From IMG/VR virus record IMGVR_UViG_3300048110_000147, positions 32,878-96,877 of that record: 64,000 bases of DNA; one strand, 5' to 3'. A program made the position numbers and the translations under genes. The notes under the pieces are model-generated. The model was not told the DNA's origin, searched no databases, and worked only from the letters and a program-made list of their open reading frames with translations. Origin of the DNA: a virus. The first letter of the stretch is position 1. Each line of letters starts with the position of its first letter. This document shows, piece after piece, positions 23,551 through 32,686 of this stretch.

Positions 23551-24491
23551 TATTCAATCCCATTGTAGTCTTTATACCATTCATAAAACCGTTCAACACC
23601 TTCTGCAATACTTACTTTTGGTTCGTATCCCAGTGCTTCTAACTTGGTGGTATCAGACCAAGTCTCTAGTGTGTCTGCTGGATGTTTTGGAGCAAGATTC
23701 TTGATAGCATCTTTCCCCGTATTCTTTTCAATCTCGCTGATGAAGTCCATCAATGCGACCTGTTCACCACGACCAATGTTAAATATCTCACCTGCCTCGA
23801 TGTCGGTATTACCTAAAACGATTTCAATACCATCTAGGATATCATCCACGTAGGTAAAATCCCGTTTCATATCACCATAATTATACACGGTAATTTCCTT
23901 TTCGTCAAGTATGTTCTTGGTAAAATCAAACAATGCCATGTCTGGTCGTCCCCAAGGACCATATACTGTAAAGAATCGTAGACCGACTGTGTTCAGACTA
24001 GATGACTGCATCTGACATTCGTTGGCCCACTTGGTGTAACCATACGCGTTCAACTGCTTGCCATGTTCTTTACCTTCCACCCACGGTACCGGAGAACCAG
24101 CATAAACGCAAGATGTTGACGCATAGACAATACGAGTGTCTGGAAGATGTGTCTTACACACGTCGATTATGTTCTGAGTTGCGTCGATGTTGTTCTGGTG
24201 ATAACTCTTCTCTTTACCTAGAGAGTCTCGCACACCTGCCATTGCAGCAAGGTGAACGATAGTATCTGGTTGAAAGTCTCGAAGTAGTGCCTCGACCTTT
24301 AATTCGTCGCGAAGGTCACATCCCCAGATATCAATATCGAAATGAACCATTCGGTCTCTTTTCAGTGATGGGGTGTACAGATGATTATTAAAGTTGTCCA
24401 GACCCTTAACCTCTAGACCCTGTCTTTGTAATCTGTCACATAATTGCGAACCGATAAATCCGGCCGCACCTGTTACTAAAACTTTTTTCAT
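23550..24491 (-). CDS. NAD-dependent nucleotide-sugar epimerase (UDP-glucuronate 4-epimerase-like), 313 aa
   Basis: Extended SDR: VTGAAGFIGSQLCDRL (G-x-x-G-x-x-G), AAMAGVRDSL, STSCVYAG, active-site Y-x-x-x-K in AYGYTKWANE, and RFFTVYGPWGRPDMALFDF typical of UDP-glucuronate epimerases. Full-length. It follows the primase-like gene by 2 nt and is coupled to the dehydrogenase, so the two act together on UDP-sugars, perhaps for DNA, capsid or host-surface glycan modification. Confidence 0.9.
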   Translation of the reverse strand: MKKVLVTGAAGFIGSQLCDRLQRQGLEVKGLDNFNNHLYTPSLKRDRMVHFDIDIWGCDLRDELKVEALLRDFQPDTIVHLAAMAGVRDSLGKEKSYHQNNIDATQNIIDVCKTHLPDTRIVYASTSCVYAGSPVPWVEGKEHGKQLNAYGYTKWANECQMQSSSLNTVGLRFFTVYGPWGRPDMALFDFTKNILDEKEITVYNYGDMKRDFTYVDDILDGIEIVLGNTDIEAGEIFNIGRGEQVALMDFISEIEKNTGKDAIKNLAPKHPADTLETWSDTTKLEALGYEPKVSIAEGVERFYEWYKDYNGIE

Positions 24492-24492
24492 A

Positions 24493-25434
24493 TCAACTAT
24501 TCCTGTAAATAAATTCTAATGCCCTGTCCGCCTCTACGGTCAATGGACGGTTCTCATACCAGTTACCTGTTTCACTATCAAACTCACGACACATGTCTGC
24601 AATCTGGGATGCGGTGATAGGATAACCTTTGGCATATGCATTGCCTGCAATAGAAATCATTATCTTATACATCTTAGAATACCAACCAGTTTCACTAATA
24701 GTTTGATACTCCACCGCCAGACGTTTGGGCCAGAACGGACAGTCGCGGTATGACGACCATCTGTAGTCGGTGTTATTTAGACTATCTTTACGGTGTTGTA
24801 TTATCGCCTGTTGCATCGCTGTAGGTAATCGGTCAAGAAAAGAGTTACCTGTTCTCTCATGGTATGGGTGTCTTGCCATTAACTCAGATGTGTTTAGAGA
24901 GATCCCATCGTTGTGAAAGAAGAAAGATTCTGCATCCGGATATACTGCTGGGACATAATACATGCGAGCAAGGTCTTTGGTCTGAGGGTCACCCATCTCA
25001 CCAAGTTCGGTATTGAGTGCATACCAGAATGACTTGATGCGTTCGTTTTCGATATGTTCATCGAGTTCAAACACGATACGAAACTTGAGGTGGTTCTTAC
25101 GAGAGCTTGCAGTGCTGTAAACGATATAATTATACTGACCGAATCGTTCATATAGGTTTTGTTTTATTTCATCAATTCCCACGCCAACCATAAAATCATC
25201 CACATCGACAGCACACCAACCACCCCAATGTAAAGTAGATTTATTACTGCGTGTACTGCTTTCCTGAAAACAAGCAGGAGTAATAAGAGGAGAACTATTT
25301 CCACCGCCTTTCTGTCCTTTCTGTTTGCTTAGTTGAAATAATAAATCACGAAAAGACTCCCAAGATTGTAATACTACTTTCCTGTGAGTCTTATTATCGA
25401 ACTGATTTTTGAATATAGTAATTTCATAATTCAT
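24493..25434 (-). CDS. Primase-polymerase-like (AEP?) replication protein, 313 aa
   Basis: Start set at MNYEITIFKNQ (25434), the A of which falls at the predicted transcription start. CAVDVDDFM gives D77/D79, like AEP motif I. YSTASSRKNHLKFRIVFEL resembles motif II with a basic residue cluster, and LARMYYVPAVYPD may be motif III. The C-terminal half (PFWPKRLAVEYQ, ITASQIADMCREFD) is helical. AEP assignment is inferred from motif spacing. Otherwise an unassigned protein next to DNA polymerase. No Shine-Dalgarno. Confidence 0.6.
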   Translation of the reverse strand: MNYEITIFKNQFDNKTHRKVVLQSWESFRDLLFQLSKQKGQKGGGNSSPLITPACFQESSTRSNKSTLHWGGWCAVDVDDFMVGVGIDEIKQNLYERFGQYNYIVYSTASSRKNHLKFRIVFELDEHIENERIKSFWYALNTELGEMGDPQTKDLARMYYVPAVYPDAESFFFHNDGISLNTSELMARHPYHERTGNSFLDRLPTAMQQAIIQHRKDSLNNTDYRWSSYRDCPFWPKRLAVEYQTISETGWYSKMYKIMISIAGNAYAKGYPITASQIADMCREFDSETGNWYENRPLTVEADRALEFIYRNS

Positions 25435-25440
25435 GCAAGC

Positions 25441-25469
25441 ATTATACCATAATATAGGGGACGTGTCAA
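25441..25469 (-). promoter_or_regulatory. Consensus sigma-70 promoter giving a leaderless mRNA
   Basis: TTGACA (25469-25464), 17-nt spacer, TATAAT (25446-25441). Only GCTTGC separates the -10 from the ATG of the primase-like gene, so +1 falls on or next to the start codon. The TGA in the -35 is the gp43 stop. Confidence 0.85.
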
Positions 25470-27940
25470 CCGAAGAAATCCTCAAGTGATGCCTGTGGTT
25501 CTGCCACCCAACCGACTGCGTCAAGAATTGGTTCCAGTGGGTCTAGGAAAGTCTTCTCAAACATGAGGTCATAATCCACATACTTATGGAGACCCAGTTC
25601 TTCGGGTAAATTAAGTGGATAAGAAACGACATTCTGTCCCAGACGATTAGGCATCTTGAGGTAAATGAACTTTATCTTCTCACCCTGTTTGACAAACTCA
25701 TATCGTCGGGAGATGTCGTTCTCGATAATCGCATTGTTATAACATAGGGCGCCACGCACATGGATGGGAGTTCCCTTCTTGAAGATGGTTTTGCGGTCTT
25801 CCCACTTGGATAGATTAGATATGCCACGGGGAAATGAAACCTCTTCGGGAGGCAGAGACTTGAACAATATCTTGAAGTCACGGATGAAGCCCTGAGTAGT
25901 GTCTTCAGTCCCCTCAATCAGAACACGGAAGATCTCTTTCATCTTGTCACGGACGACCGAAGGAGTCGACGACTTGATTGCCTCGATACCCATCATCTTG
26001 AGTTTAGGTTCTGCGTACTGGACACCCTCGTTGTTGTGCACGTTCAGGATGTATCGTTTCTTCGCCATCCAGATACCACGGTCTGCGATGACCTCACGTC
26101 CCATCTCCATACGGTTTTCGTATGCGCCAGTAACATCTGCCATAATTTTATAAGAGTCAGACAGAACTTTCTCGAAGTGGTCTGCGCAAATCTTATCTAG
26201 GAACTTGACGGGATTGTTTGGCGCAAACTTCTCGACCAGATCACCCATGCGAATATACACGGAGTCAGTATCGATTGCGACGACGTAGTCCTCATCTGTT
26301 TTGAGAACATCTTGCATCGCACTATTGACCGCACGTTCTGCCCACTTGATTGCAAGTTGACCAGCAAGAGTAATAGACTCTGCGACACGTTGGTCAAAGT
26401 AACGAAAGTATCGATTACCCAGCGCACCATAGAGAGAGTTCATAAGAATCTTGATCGCCATCTGTTGGTTATCTAGAGATGATATCCGATAAGCAAGAGA
26501 GTTAGACGGAGTCTTCTGGTATTCTTGCTGGAGTTTAATCATCTCACTCTTTATGATACGCCGTTCGGTATAGTATTGTTTAATCACCGTAGGAATAACA
26601 CCCTCACGATCATGAGAGAATCGAACACCAGTGGGAGCAAGAGAGAATTCAGAATCGTTGATAGTTGTCCCATTCAAGAAACTGTCGACCGAAACATTAG
26701 GAGTAATACCATCAATCACAGTCTCAGGCGACATGTTATATTGAACAATCAAGTTTGGATATAGAGAGTTCAAGTCAAAAGAAGTGACCCAGTCATGCGC
26801 ACCGACCTGTGGGTCTTTCACATAACCGCCTGGGTATGAAGTCTTAGGTTTCTCAGTCTTAGGAGGCACCACGACCTTCATCTTGTTCAACATGCGATAG
26901 ATGATGCTGTCCCAAATATTAGTGGTCCCCAGAGTGTCACCGTAATTCACACCACCACGATACGCCATAGTGAGAACCAAGGTAATGAGGTCTAGTTTCT
27001 CATCGATCTTGTGGACCAACTCCACGTCTTTGATGTTGTAGTCAATAAACTTCTGGAAGTCATTCTCGTACAGAGAGTGAAGATTACCGTGTTCCTCATA
27101 CGAAAGTTTACGTTCTTCTAAGACGACGTGAGCGATATGGTCTAGTCGATAAGATTCTTGTTGACCAAGAGTGTTAAGGGTAAACTTCTTGAAGATTTCA
27201 ATGTAGTCTAAATGTTCAATGCCTTCGATGATGTACTCTTGATTAGAGCGACCTTGAATATTGATATTGCGTTCACGCACAGCACCCCAAGGAGAGAGAC
27301 GTTTTAGTAACGTGTCGTCGCCAAACAGTTTGTGACATCGGTTGACAATATATGGGATATCGAAGAAACGAGTGTTCCACCCAGTGATAATGTCAGGAGA
27401 GTAGTGAGACCAATGTTCGACAAACTTACGGAGAAGATCCATCTCATTGTCGCACTTTATATAGAGCACGTCCTCACGAGTGACTTCATAGTCACCACAA
27501 GACCAGACCCAGTAGTTACCGTCGTTCTTGCGTATTGCAATAGAAGTAACTGGATATGCCGCCTCGCCTGGTTCTGGGAATCCGTCGGCAGAGTAAACCT
27601 CAATATCGATATTCATCACGCGGACTAGGTCGCGGTCAAAGGGTATCTTGTTGGGGAATTCGTCAGCGAGGTACTGTGCAACATAGTTATTGTTACCGTA
27701 CACCTTGAAGTTTGCTACGTCAGAGTATCTCTTGAGGAAGTCTGTCGCATCGGACATAGAATCCAAGACGCACTCAGCCACAGGAAGACCTTCCAGAGTT
27801 TTCCACTCTGACTCGTTTTCACTGGAGACGTATAGTTTAGGTTGATACGGAATACGTTTTTTGACCTGTTGGCCATTTTCGTAACCGCGATAAAGTATGT
27901 GTCTACCCATACGGATAGCAGAAGAGTAAAATTTTGTCAT
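25466..27940 (-). CDS. 43: gp43 family-B DNA polymerase, 824 aa
   Basis: All exonuclease motifs ([31 protein letters not shown]) and polymerase motifs A ([13 protein letters not shown]), B ([18 protein letters not shown]) and C ([12 protein letters not shown]) are present. T4 gp43 is 898 aa. The C-terminus LEDFFG is a clamp-binding peptide for gp45. Start at the ATG 27940; an upstream in-frame TTG at 27979 with AAGGT is possible but would put the promoter inside the gene. Uninterrupted, with no intein or split. Confidence 0.97.
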   Translation of the reverse strand: MTKFYSSAIRMGRHILYRGYENGQQVKKRIPYQPKLYVSSENESEWKTLEGLPVAECVLDSMSDATDFLKRYSDVANFKVYGNNNYVAQYLADEFPNKIPFDRDLVRVMNIDIEVYSADGFPEPGEAAYPVTSIAIRKNDGNYWVWSCGDYEVTREDVLYIKCDNEMDLLRKFVEHWSHYSPDIITGWNTRFFDIPYIVNRCHKLFGDDTLLKRLSPWGAVRERNINIQGRSNQEYIIEGIEHLDYIEIFKKFTLNTLGQQESYRLDHIAHVVLEERKLSYEEHGNLHSLYENDFQKFIDYNIKDVELVHKIDEKLDLITLVLTMAYRGGVNYGDTLGTTNIWDSIIYRMLNKMKVVVPPKTEKPKTSYPGGYVKDPQVGAHDWVTSFDLNSLYPNLIVQYNMSPETVIDGITPNVSVDSFLNGTTINDSEFSLAPTGVRFSHDREGVIPTVIKQYYTERRIIKSEMIKLQQEYQKTPSNSLAYRISSLDNQQMAIKILMNSLYGALGNRYFRYFDQRVAESITLAGQLAIKWAERAVNSAMQDVLKTDEDYVVAIDTDSVYIRMGDLVEKFAPNNPVKFLDKICADHFEKVLSDSYKIMADVTGAYENRMEMGREVIADRGIWMAKKRYILNVHNNEGVQYAEPKLKMMGIEAIKSSTPSVVRDKMKEIFRVLIEGTEDTTQGFIRDFKILFKSLPPEEVSFPRGISNLSKWEDRKTIFKKGTPIHVRGALCYNNAIIENDISRRYEFVKQGEKIKFIYLKMPNRLGQNVVSYPLNLPEELGLHKYVDYDLMFEKTFLDPLEPILDAVGWVAEPQASLEDFFG

Positions 27941-27946
27941 GCAGCC

Positions 27947-27975
27947 ATTATACAAAATTACGAGGGAGTTGTCAA
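27947..27975 (-). promoter_or_regulatory. Consensus sigma-70 promoter giving a leaderless gp43 mRNA
   Basis: TTGACA (27975-27970), 17-nt spacer, TATAAT (27952-27947), then GGCTGC and the gp43 ATG. Geometry is identical to 25441-25469. The TGA in the -35 is the stop of the upstream gene. Confidence 0.85.
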
Positions 27976-28772
27976 TCAATTACCTTAAAAAATTTGTGTC
28001 GAGTCCACGGTTGTTCTTGCTTCTTATCTGAGTACCCATGATGGTCCTGAGTTACCGCAAGACGTTTTGAAATCACCTGAGTAGTTGGCGTAGGTATCCC
28101 AGTGCGATGTCTATCTCTCTGATTAAAGTATATCCCGATGTCACGACCAACACCTATTGTATCACATTCAGTCCAAGGATGCAAGGCAGTATTGCGAATT
28201 CCGTAATAATTTATATCTGGACGATTTAGGAAGTCCGTCGTGTAAGTTCTGAAAAGACGCTGGAGAACACAGTAAGGTCCACAGTTGATAGGAAATTCAT
28301 TGGTGGTCATCATATGATGCGCCCAGTGTGCGAACCCTCTGTCCATGCAGTACATACCCATGAACAATCCTATATTCGCATAGAGCGTATTATCTGCGTA
28401 CTCAGCAAGTAGTTTGAATGCTTCGTAACGTTCTTCGATCAACCATGTGTCGTGTTCCATAATCCAGAACTTTTCGTCTGACTGTCCTTGCAGACGCATT
28501 AGTTCCCAGTGAGAACACATCCCTGCCTTTTCTGTGGGAGAGTGATCCTCTTTACCGTTACCAGACAATGTGTCTAGAGTCATGAGACTTTTAGACCAGT
28601 TATAACTAGACGCATGTTCTTCAAAGTTTGCAGAGGCCGGGGTAATTGCATCGAAGGTTTCGATAGAATCTATGAAACCCTCGTCGATGGCACGTTGGAA
28701 GGAATAACGGGAGAGCGAAGCATACTCTTCAGACCGTTCATCGCCCTTCATTACAATCTGTATTGCTTTCAT
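27972..28772 (-). CDS. Glycosyltransferase-like protein (GT25-type?), 266 aa
   Basis: [14 protein letters not shown] followed by [13 protein letters not shown] resembles the SH-x-x-x-W and E-D-D donor-site segments of GT25/LPS glycosyltransferases, with H in place of one D. Soluble, no signal peptide. T4-like marine phages often carry such a gene near gp43. Its neighbours make nucleotide sugars (22561-24491), which supports a glycosylation role. It overlaps the PhyH gene by 4 nt. Confidence 0.55.
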   Translation of the reverse strand: MKAIQIVMKGDERSEEYASLSRYSFQRAIDEGFIDSIETFDAITPASANFEEHASSYNWSKSLMTLDTLSGNGKEDHSPTEKAGMCSHWELMRLQGQSDEKFWIMEHDTWLIEERYEAFKLLAEYADNTLYANIGLFMGMYCMDRGFAHWAHHMMTTNEFPINCGPYCVLQRLFRTYTTDFLNRPDINYYGIRNTALHPWTECDTIGVGRDIGIYFNQRDRHRTGIPTPTTQVISKRLAVTQDHHGYSDKKQEQPWTRHKFFKVID

Positions 28773-29359
28773 CGTGTAAACGGTTCTCTATAAAACCCAT
28801 CTAAACTTATGGGTTTGTCTGCATACACACAAGCGTATAGGCCTCTTGCATGTGGACTTTTGTTTGGGTAACTGCGATGCATAGTGTTTCCGTTAATCAC
28901 TAATACATCACCTCTTTTCAAAACAGGTGTGGACCATTTCCTGTTATCAATATTCTGTACTTCTAATGACCCGTTCGTTGCTGTTATGTCGTCTAGTATC
29001 CATGCAACGTTTATAGTATGAATACCAGAATTTTTATTAGGACCATACTGATTATCATAATGTGCTGGGAACTCTAAACTATCTCTAGGCATTTTCATAA
29101 CCATTTGATCGTTGAACAAGTATACCACATCACCCAGTATCTGTCTAGTCAAATCATACATGACCTCTGAGGTATAAATGTTGAATAGCTCCTCACTGAA
29201 TTTACCAGCACAGGATATACCTTTCCAGTCCGAATACTTAGGATAGTCCTTGCGGAGTTCAATACCGATCTTCTTGACCTTACTTATAATGTCATCATCT
29301 ATCAAAGAAGGTAAATGCATCCACCCCTTTGCCTCGTAATGTTCTATATCGTAGTTCAA
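28769..29359 (-). CDS. Phytanoyl-CoA dioxygenase-like 2OG-Fe(II) oxygenase, 196 aa
   Basis: Metal site FPAHYDNQYG (H-x-D) and distal NTMHRSYPNKSPHARGLYACVY (H and 2OG-binding R), with WILDDITATNGSLEV between. These are the PhyH signatures. Small phage versions act on unknown substrates. A strong terminator lies just upstream, so its promoter is unclear. It overlaps the glycosyltransferase-like gene by 4 nt. Confidence 0.85.
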   Translation of the reverse strand: MNYDIEHYEAKGWMHLPSLIDDDIISKVKKIGIELRKDYPKYSDWKGISCAGKFSEELFNIYTSEVMYDLTRQILGDVVYLFNDQMVMKMPRDSLEFPAHYDNQYGPNKNSGIHTINVAWILDDITATNGSLEVQNIDNRKWSTPVLKRGDVLVINGNTMHRSYPNKSPHARGLYACVYADKPISLDGFYREPFTR

Positions 29360-29375
29360 TTGATTTCCTTAGGGC

Positions 29376-29403
29376 ATAAAAAAAGGGAGAATTAATCTCC
29401 CTT
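29376..29403 (-). terminator. Rho-independent terminator after Hsp20/33-aa gene
   Basis: Minus-strand hairpin AAGGGAGA / TCTCCCTT (29403-29396 with 29390-29383), 5-nt loop, then a T run to 29377. It closes the Hsp20 transcription unit. Confidence 0.9.
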
Positions 29404-29408
29404 CCATC

Positions 29409-29510
29409 CTACATTATTGATGCTAAACACAGCATCACAGTCCATATACATGCAAGATTAATTCCGATTAGACCTAATACTTCTAGATCTGCGGCATCTC
29501 TCTTAGCCAT
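29409..29510 (-). CDS. 33-residue membrane peptide
   Basis: ATG 29510-29508 overlaps the Hsp20 stop (ATGGCTAA), implying translational coupling, and TAG is at 29409-29411. The product begins MAKRDAADLEVLGLIGINL and is hydrophobic from residue 10 to the end. It sits between the Hsp20 stop and the terminator, so it is the last cistron. Role unknown. Confidence 0.6.
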   Translation of the reverse strand: MAKRDAADLEVLGLIGINLACIWTVMLCLASIM

Positions 29511-29988
29511 GTAACGTTTTATCTGTTGCATTGATTGTCTCCTCGTTTAGAAGTTGTGGGTCATTGATAGTGTTAGACCCGTTAATTTCTACTTTACGAG
29601 GCCGCTGGTTTTCAGGTATTATGACTTCCAATTTAATGGCAAGTAGTCCTTGTCTGAAATCAGCTCCCATTACTTCAACATACTCCGACAGCCTAAATTG
29701 CCGCTCGAACTTTTTCGTTGAAATACCCTTATGGATATAGTCTCTTCCCGTATCGTTATGCTGCCCTCGAATGGTCAGTGTTCGGTTCTTTACTTCGATT
29801 TCTAATTCAGCCTCGCTGAAACCAGCGGTGGCGAGTTCGATTAGGTATTGATCCTCACCCGTCTTTAATATATTATGCGGAGGGAATGTGTCACCCGAAT
29901 GCCGCGAGATACGGTCTAGTTCGTCGATCATTGTATCAAAACCGACAAACGCTGAGCGTGGAAATAGTTGTTTTGCTGTTAACGTCAT
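29503..29988 (-). CDS. Hsp20 / alpha-crystallin small heat-shock protein, 161 aa
   Basis: Alpha-crystallin domain with YLIELATAGFSEAELEIEVK and TLTIRGQ, and the conserved A-x-F-x-x-G-L-L segment as GADFRQGLLAIKLEV. C-terminal extension with ENQRPRKVEI (I-x-I-type). A holdase chaperone, common in T4-like cyanophages and probably used for virion assembly or stress. ATG preceded by AGGAGT. A 105-nt leader with a hairpin lies upstream. Confidence 0.92.
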   Translation of the reverse strand: MTLTAKQLFPRSAFVGFDTMIDELDRISRHSGDTFPPHNILKTGEDQYLIELATAGFSEAELEIEVKNRTLTIRGQHNDTGRDYIHKGISTKKFERQFRLSEYVEVMGADFRQGLLAIKLEVIIPENQRPRKVEINGSNTINDPQLLNEETINATDKTLHG

Positions 29989-30022
29989 GTTGTGACTCCT
30001 AAATAATTAGCAAGTTTATTAT

Positions 30023-30047
30023 GGATACCCGACCATTCGGCATATCC
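30023..30047 (-). promoter_or_regulatory. Hairpin in the Hsp20 leader
   Basis: GGATA...TATCC and CCGA...TCGG form a stacked 9-bp hairpin with a 4-nt loop, between a TATATAGT -10-like sequence (about 30050-30060) and the AGGAGT ribosome site. It does not cover the ribosome site, so a thermometer role is not supported by this hairpin alone. Confidence 0.35.
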
Positions 30048-30092
30048 GGTACTATATATACAAATTATGAGAATAAAAGTAACGAAATGTTA

Positions 30093-30335
30093 CTATTCTG
30101 GACTATCTTCGTCATCAATATTAATTATAGGCAACGAAGCATCAACCAACACAACCTTCTCATTTTCAATCATGTTGATTATTTCTAACGTAAGATTTAT
30201 GTCCATCTGAATATAGGACATTTTTCTCTCGCACATTTCGAGATGCTTACGATAAAATTCTAATTCTTGTTCTTTTTCTACTTTTCTTGCACTTATGTCG
30301 GCAAGAGAAATTATATTGTTCTTTTTGCCAGACAT
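30093..30335 (-). CDS. Hypothetical coiled-coil protein, 80 aa
   Basis: Basic start MSGKKNNIISLADISARK, then a helix of heptad character (EQELEFYRKHLEMCERKMSYIQMDINL) and an acidic tail. No family recognised. It lies 9 nt after the oxygenase gene in the same unit. Confidence 0.6.
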   Translation of the reverse strand: MSGKKNNIISLADISARKVEKEQELEFYRKHLEMCERKMSYIQMDINLTLEIINMIENEKVVLVDASLPIINIDDEDSPE

Positions 30336-30344
30336 ACTTCGTCC

Positions 30345-30887
30345 TTAATAGTACATTGATGGGTCCGGAATTCCTTCTATTCCAAATGAAAAAGATACAC
30401 GAGATTCTCTAGGGAATACTTGATGATGAGTTTGTCTTGGTAAATAAACATACATACCAGGCTCAAAATCAAATTGCTCTTCGTTATTAATGCCTTCTAC
30501 CTTTAGACCGACAGTACTTATAACCTGAACTAAGAACACGTCCATAGCATCTTTGTGCCAAGGGTATGACCCACTTGCACGACCAAAACCACTAAACGCA
30601 ATGTTAGTGATTTTGTTTTCATGCAGCGTGAACACATCCTGTAGTTCTGTATATATGTTCTTCGCAAACTCTGGTGAACTACCACGAGTATGGAAGTTGT
30701 TCAAACCTATACGCATCTTATCTGAATTTCTGTCGTATAGGTCATTTGGATGCGAGTCCATCATTTGCATGAACTCGTTCCAATTGTAAGTCTCTTTCAT
30801 ATCAAACGGAAGTTTGCCTACGAACGGAGTCTTGGTGCGAATATTCTCTTCGCGATCTTCAAATATATCATAACAAGTATTTGACAT
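30345..30887 (-). CDS. 2OG-Fe(II) oxygenase / cupin-like protein, 180 aa
   Basis: Metal motif SYPWHKDAMDVF (H-x-D) with distal RQTHHQVFP and R in SRVSFSFGIEG, and EPGMYVYLP between, fit a small JmjC/2OG double-stranded beta-helix. Substrate unknown. Its ATG overlaps the RegA stop (TGATG), so it may come under the same translational control as RegA. Confidence 0.75.
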   Translation of the reverse strand: MSNTCYDIFEDREENIRTKTPFVGKLPFDMKETYNWNEFMQMMDSHPNDLYDRNSDKMRIGLNNFHTRGSSPEFAKNIYTELQDVFTLHENKITNIAFSGFGRASGSYPWHKDAMDVFLVQVISTVGLKVEGINNEEQFDFEPGMYVYLPRQTHHQVFPRESRVSFSFGIEGIPDPSMYY

Positions 30888-31306
30888 CAGCTATTCCCAA
30901 TGTTATATTTTGGTTGCAGTGTCCATTGTGACTTATCCTTGTATGAGATTATTTTAATCTGTCTCATAGGAGCACAGTCTCGTGCAACTTCTTTATTGAC
31001 TATGGCTACTAGACCCCAGTCTGCTAACAATGTAGCTATTGTGTTACGTCTCTCCATATCAGAGATTTCTAGGTTAGACTTTTTTCCGTCTAATAGAAAC
31101 AACTCTTTGAAGTGGACGATGAAGTACCTACCTTGCTTATGCAAGATATGGCATGACTGATATAGCGTATTATCTCTTCTTGAGGCAACACCTATACGCG
31201 TTAAAGTTTCTCTAACTTTAAGAAAGTCGTCTGGTTCTGATAGACTGATTTCCAACATCATATCAGAATTCCATTGAACAAGATTATTCTCTTCCACCTT
31301 TGGCAA
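30887..31306 (-). CDS. regA: RegA translational repressor, 139 aa
   Basis: Matches T4 RegA (122 aa): MMLEISLSEPDDFLKVRETLTRIG, CHILHKQGRYFIVHFKELFLLDG, then DMERRNTIATLLADWGLV. An RNA-binding protein that blocks initiation on early mRNAs by covering start regions. The order 44-62-regA is the same as in T4. Confidence 0.95.
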   Translation of the reverse strand: MPKVEENNLVQWNSDMMLEISLSEPDDFLKVRETLTRIGVASRRDNTLYQSCHILHKQGRYFIVHFKELFLLDGKKSNLEISDMERRNTIATLLADWGLVAIVNKEVARDCAPMRQIKIISYKDKSQWTLQPKYNIGNS

Positions 31307-31664
31307 CCTTATTTTTAATTGTTTTTATTTGTGATTCCGTCAAGAGCCCTACAACTTGTTTCGCCTTCTGTTCACTGTAACCAAAATACTCTTTGATACA
31401 TTCCATGTCAGCTCTTTGCTCAGGTTTATCCCATTTAGAGAATCGCTTCTTCTTCCTTACAATATTTATAAGAAAGTCGTACTGCATTTTATCATCTAAG
31501 TGATGCAGTCTATTCATTTCGTTAGACAAAAGTATAGTGTCTGGGAAATAAGATAGAGATCTATTCACGACAAATCCATTATAGTACTTGGCATTGTCTG
31601 CATCATTATCTATCAAATTTACTTTAGTGTCATTTATACTTTTCAGAAAGTCAAATGGACTCAT
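31284..31664 (-). CDS. 62: gp62 clamp-loader small subunit, 126 aa
   Basis: Located between gp44 and regA as in T4. MSPFDFLKSINDTK, SYFPDTILLSNEMNRLHHLDDKMQYDFL and KRFSKWDK are gp62 features. It overlaps gp44 by 4 nt and regA by 23 nt. Shorter than T4 gp62 (187 aa), as in marine T4-likes. Confidence 0.92.
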   Translation of the reverse strand: MSPFDFLKSINDTKVNLIDNDADNAKYYNGFVVNRSLSYFPDTILLSNEMNRLHHLDDKMQYDFLINIVRKKKRFSKWDKPEQRADMECIKEYFGYSEQKAKQVVGLLTESQIKTIKNKVAKGGRE

Positions 31665-32605
31665 GGTTTAATATCCACGTTCGCCATAACTTCGGTCATA
31701 CATGCGACAAGATTCAGTTCGTGGTCAGCAACAAACGCATTCTTGTATTGGTAATCCGCAAGGATAAGAACCAACTGAGGAATACTGTTTGGTGCGACGT
31801 GGTCATACATTTTATCGTAGACACCACGGAAGATTGACGCCGGTTCAACATCTATATTGTTGACTACCCACGATCTCATCTTCTTAAAGTTCTTCTCACG
31901 GATTGCGCTGAATAACTGTGTATAAGTGTCAGAGATATCCGCACTCACACTATTGGGGACATTGAGAGTACCAGACATAGAGCCTTTCTGACTCTCATTC
32001 AGCACACGTCTCCAATCTGGAGCATGTTTCATGATGACGTTTGCCACCACATTGTTATCGAACTCCACTCCTTCTCCTTGCAAGATTCCTTGGAGTCGCT
32101 GCATGAACCCACCACATAGCGAGGTCATAGTTTTCTTATCGAAATTGAAGGCGTATTTAGAACACCTTGAGTGTAGAGGTTCGATGATGCGATTCTCAAA
32201 ATTACATGTCATAATGAAACGACAGTTATTCGAGAACTCTTCGATGAACCCACGGAGAGCAGGTTGCGTCGATTGGGGATTTAGGTAATCTGCCTCATCT
32301 AGGATGACAACCTTGTAACCACCGGACAAAGACACGGACGATGCGAACTGTTTAATCTTGCCGCGCAAGGTGTCGATGTTACCTTCTTCCGACCCGTTGA
32401 TGACGATATAGTCTAGGTCTAATTCCTCACAGATGGCACGTGCCACCGTGGTCTTACCAGTACCGGCAGTGCCGGTGAACATCATGTTGAGGATTTCACC
32501 ACCATCCACAATGTTCTGAAATGTTTGTTTTAGATCATCCGGAAGGATAGTTTCAGAAACTTTCTTCGGACGGTATTTCTCGACCCACAAAAACTCATTA
32601 CTCAT
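31661..32605 (-). CDS. 44: gp44 clamp-loader ATPase, 314 aa
   Basis: Start at MSNEFLWVEKYRPKK with GGAG upstream. Walker A TGTAGTGKTTVAR, Walker B KVVILDEADYL, sensor/arginine-finger segment LHSRCSKY. Loads the gp45 clamp with gp62. Confidence 0.96.
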   Translation of the reverse strand: MSNEFLWVEKYRPKKVSETILPDDLKQTFQNIVDGGEILNMMFTGTAGTGKTTVARAICEELDLDYIVINGSEEGNIDTLRGKIKQFASSVSLSGGYKVVILDEADYLNPQSTQPALRGFIEEFSNNCRFIMTCNFENRIIEPLHSRCSKYAFNFDKKTMTSLCGGFMQRLQGILQGEGVEFDNNVVANVIMKHAPDWRRVLNESQKGSMSGTLNVPNSVSADISDTYTQLFSAIREKNFKKMRSWVVNNIDVEPASIFRGVYDKMYDHVAPNSIPQLVLILADYQYKNAFVADHELNLVACMTEVMANVDIKP

Positions 32606-32643
32606 TACAGCTCCATAATATAAATTAACTTTCAATAGGGGAT

Positions 32644-32672
32644 ATTATACTACAAAACCCCCTTCATGTAAA
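32644..32672 (-). promoter_or_regulatory. Sigma-70 promoter for gp44-62-regA
   Basis: TTTACA (32672-32667), 17-nt spacer, TATAAT (32649-32644); 11 of 12. A TATAAATA element also lies at 32688-32695, next to the end of the alternative oxidase gene, so late polymerase might enter here too. Confidence 0.75.
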
Positions 32673-32686
32673 CCATCTGTAAACAA

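Noticed and set aside
25466-27940. Intein or split in gp43, and intron in gp17 or UvsX
   Set aside because: All polymerase, terminase and recombinase motifs are continuous at normal spacing, with no splice or homing-endonuclease motifs.
30000-30060. RNA thermometer in the Hsp20 leader
   Set aside because: The visible hairpin does not pair with the AGGAGT ribosome site, so a ROSE-type switch is not supported without folding calculations.
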